A stretch of 64,000 bases of DNA from Endomychus coccineus (lineage: Eukaryota; Arthropoda; Insecta; Coleoptera; Endomychidae), in contig OY294069.1 in assembly GCA_958510875.1 (NCBI GenBank), forward strand, positions 4,650,001-4,714,000. Direction: 5' to 3'. Every line of letters begins with the position of its first letter. Position 1 is the first letter of the stretch. Positions 61,451 through 64,000 of the stretch are shown piece by piece. A program made the position numbers and the translations under genes. Under the pieces are notes generated by a model. The model was given only the letters and a program-made list of their open reading frames with translations. It was not told the DNA's origin and did not search any database.

Positions 61451-62379
61451 TATGAAATAGCTTGTTCGTGGAATACGAGACATTCCAAATTTGTAGAATA
61501 TACTATTAAATACAGGTCACACCACTTCTGAAACTTCTGTAGGACAAATAAAAGTATTCATAAGGGTCAAGGGATGGTAATGTATAAGCGAAAAAGCAAT
61601 TTATTGAATTCAGTTTTATCTCCAGTGGAGGCCTTGTTTGCATTAATCCTAAATAGGATTCACGCAGATACATTTTGTTTTCTAATTTAGTTAACTCTGA
61701 AGATGGTTACTTGATAGCTGAAAGGTCCTTGGTACTTCAGCCTTTTGATGTTTTCTCCTTGAACTTATAATTGTTTTACCACTATTTCATTTACTTGCGG
61801 TTAAATTGGCCATTAAGACTCAGTTATGAAGCTGCAGCAACTCTACTGTCTTTAACGGCCGTGATAGGCAGATATGGCCCTGCTTTATCACTTTCCTCTT
61901 CATAGTAATTTATAGTTGAGGATAGCGCGGCACATATTTAGGGAAATTGTTCGATGAATTGCTTGCACTAAAACACTAAATATGACGTCATTGCTTCCTT
62001 ATCTTGAACAGGGCTTAGGCCATTTCAGAATGATTAATTTATTGTTAATCGATCACCCTGCCTGAAAATAATCAATTCCGACAGAATGAGACCTTCCGTG
62101 AATTTATATAGAATGATAACATACCGCGATGAATATATAGCTGCCGCTATTATAACATATATGTCAGGGCCTGATTCATTCAATTACCAATTCAAACAAT
62201 ACTGAAATTAAACCGTACAATGAGGTTCACACCGCTAAAACCATTAATTTAAGAAAACGTGCAACCGAAATTGTGAATTCGCTCGCAGTCGTCATAGCAG
62301 GATTCTGAAATCAGACATGTCGGGAATGAGGCTTGATTCCAGAGTTTTCAAGATTCTTGGGGTTTATTATTAATATAAT
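61451..62379. other. Intergenic 3' of repo
   Basis: Contains a plus-strand hammerhead-like copy at about 61690-61740 (TCTGAAGATGGTTACTTGAT, AGCTGAAAGGTCCTTGGTAC). No gene. Confidence 0.4.
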
Positions 62380-63070
62380 ATAAGGGGGCGGGGCATTGCG
62401 GTCACTTAATACCTAGGCCGAAGCCCTTTTCACCATTATCCCCCAGGTGAACGATTCCTAAAGAGGTTAACACAAATTTCGTGTTATATTATTTAAACGA
62501 GTGTGTTCACCGAGTGCCCGAGGTGGAAAAAACCGCCACCTATACAACTCCCAGTATTGGAGGTTGTAGGGGTTAATGCCCTGAAGCCGAATCGCTAAGG
62601 TTGATCCTATGGAGGTGATAGTTAAACGGTCCGTGTCCTGTGAGTATCTGTGTCAGCAGTTTGGCATCGGTTCCTCACTTACTGCGACCAGTCTTCCCTA
62701 ATTTGCTGTCCAATCCGCCTGCAACCTAATTTCCACTCTTCCGATTGTTGTGTTCTGACCCATCAGTTAATTGTCTCTGTGATGTTACTCCACTCTGGTT
62801 CGGGACGTATTAGGGGCTCTATAGCCCCCAGCTCTTCAAGCTCATCGGCTATTTCGTTTCATTATTCCAGAGTGACCCGGAACCCAGAATAGGGTGTGCT
62901 TGCCTTCGTCTCCGCCAAGATTATTCAGCGTGTTGATGCACTCCCACACCAGCTTTGATGTTATTCTCCTGGTACCCAGAGCAGCAAGGATTGACTTGCT
63001 GTCTGTGCATATACTGATGTGTTAGCGCCAGTTTCTCCGCTTGGAGAATGGCGGCGTGTTTGCCCAAAAG
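62380..63070 (-). pseudogene. I/R1-like LINE: RNase H fragment and 3' end
   Basis: On the minus strand ICTDSKSILAALGTRRITSK, LVWECINTLNNLGGDEGKHT and LFWVPGHSG form the second half of an RNase H domain. The GC-richer downstream part to about 62380 is probably the element's C-terminus and 3' UTR. Related to, but not the same as, the fragment at 50600-51190: its SDS-type box is better kept (TDSKS). Confidence 0.7.
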
Positions 63071-64000
63071 TATAAAAACTGGGGACTTACTCCCAGTTAT
63101 TTAGAAACACAGAACGATCAAACAGATACAATGAAATATCTGTAATACTATAAGGTTCTAGCAATCCCAAATTTTGTTAACCACTTCAATATCAACATTT
63201 ATAATATTTTATAAGGGTAGTCTTTATATTAATTGCTGGACCCCTTTGTACCAAACTAAGTTCACCTCCATTATTTAGGTATATAGGGTATTTGCCGGAG
63301 GCAATTCATTATATTTGCATTGATCTTATGCTGTAGCTTCATTCAGTTGTGTTTCCGACTCAGTTTATGGTGTAAACTGAACAATTCGTGAGGCGATACA
63401 TAAAATTGAAAATTTACATTGAATCAATTGTTCGTAATGGAAATCAAAACTCATTGAATTAAACAAAAACCGTACCTACAGACTTTTCTCTATTGTTATT
63501 CATCATCAGAAATAGTAAGGGATTGAAAGAGAGCGGATTTTTCTCAATTATTATTTTCAAAATGCCGAAACTATTCTCAATATATAGGTCGAATATCCCT
63601 TTTCTTGACTAAGAATGAAAGTTGTCTATTACATACGCAAATAATGTATTTTAGATGTATATGTTGAATTAGAAAATTTGTTAGTTAGAAAGTTGTCATC
63701 AATTATGCTGGAAACGTAGTTCTAGTATCTTATTGTTTAGTTAGTTATTGTATAACTAACGCAATTGTAATAAACGGATGGGATCAAGACCACACAATTA
63801 CTTATGTAACTTATGCAACTTCTTATACACAATAATACTTCTTCAAGAGCTCATATTAATGGAAACTGTAATACCTGTAAATCTAGGCGCGTGATGGATA
63901 CCTCAATAGTTCCTGAACTAGAGTAGGTAGTTGTTAGGGATTTGCGATTATGAATCGATTCAAAAGAGTCGATGTATCGGAAAAAATTAATCGATCCAAA
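63071..64000. other. End of window, nothing recognised
   Basis: AT-rich intergenic DNA. The last 70 bases ('gaatcgattcaaaagagtcg', 'attaatcgatcc') resemble the ends of the MITE at 23041 but are cut by the window edge. Confidence 0.3.

Noticed and set aside
62519..62580. Stem-forming GC-rich sequence as a tRNA or structured RNA
   Set aside because: No cloverleaf, T-loop or anticodon arm could be built; it fits the 3' region of the minus-strand LINE.

Overview
The window is AT-rich animal nuclear DNA, almost certainly from an insect and, by inference only, probably a beetle. Genes are split by GT-AG introns. One of them matches the arthropod glial homeobox gene repo. About half of the sequence is transposable-element debris of kinds common in large insect genomes: Penelope-like elements, jockey/CR1/I-like LINEs, an R2-superfamily-like LINE, mariner elements, long-inverted-repeat elements, MITEs and Ty3/gypsy fragments. 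I saw no rRNA or tRNA genes, no CRISPR array and no bacterial operon structure.

Five host genes can be assembled with consistent splice phases. (1) 562-6214 (+) is DRC9/IQCG, a subunit of the axonemal nexin-dynein regulatory complex (5 exons, 418 aa, C-terminal IQ motif and Lys-rich tail). (2) 31172-11712 (-) is BCS1, the mitochondrial inner-membrane AAA chaperone that inserts the Rieske protein into complex III (5 exons, 423 aa). (3) 24262-30534 (+) is a four-exon secreted-protein gene (314 aa) lying wholly inside the 10.2-kb second intron of BCS1 on the opposite strand. (4) 39585-32850 (-) is a short-chain dehydrogenase of the 15-hydroxyprostaglandin dehydrogenase-like group (5 exons, 260 aa). 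(5) 54900-59905 (+) is the homeobox gene repo (2 exons, 375 aa). The genes have unrelated roles (ciliary motility, complex III assembly, an unknown secreted product, lipid or alcohol oxidation, glial fate), so nothing suggests a functional cluster.

The repeats explain most of the gene architecture. DRC9 intron 1 carries hairpin-forming minisatellites. Between DRC9 and BCS1 lie a LINE tail split by a MITE, a roughly 600-bp tandem array (7.7-10.9 kb) and the truncated 5' end of a Ty3/gypsy element with a tRNA-Lys primer-binding site. BCS1 intron 4 holds a 3.75-kb long-inverted-repeat DNA element with a decayed unknown transposase-like ORF and a second element nested in it. BCS1 intron 3 is 90% one mariner-type copy (17830-20126) with intact ends. 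BCS1 intron 2 holds another long-inverted-repeat element, a LINE inside a MITE, the nested gene, and inside an intron of that gene a Penelope-like element. The Penelope-like element has a 628-codon reverse transcriptase ORF, no GIY-YIG endonuclease, and hammerhead-ribozyme-like motifs in inverted flanking pseudo-LTRs.

The 40-54 kb interval is a TE graveyard: a foldback element with tandem sub-repeats, an hAT fragment, a mariner split by a gypsy protease region, and RNase H and restriction-like-endonuclease LINE tails. The repo intron and the final 4 kb hold inverted pairs of Penelope fragments.

All protein identities rest on motifs and family resemblance read by eye. No database search or splice evidence was available.
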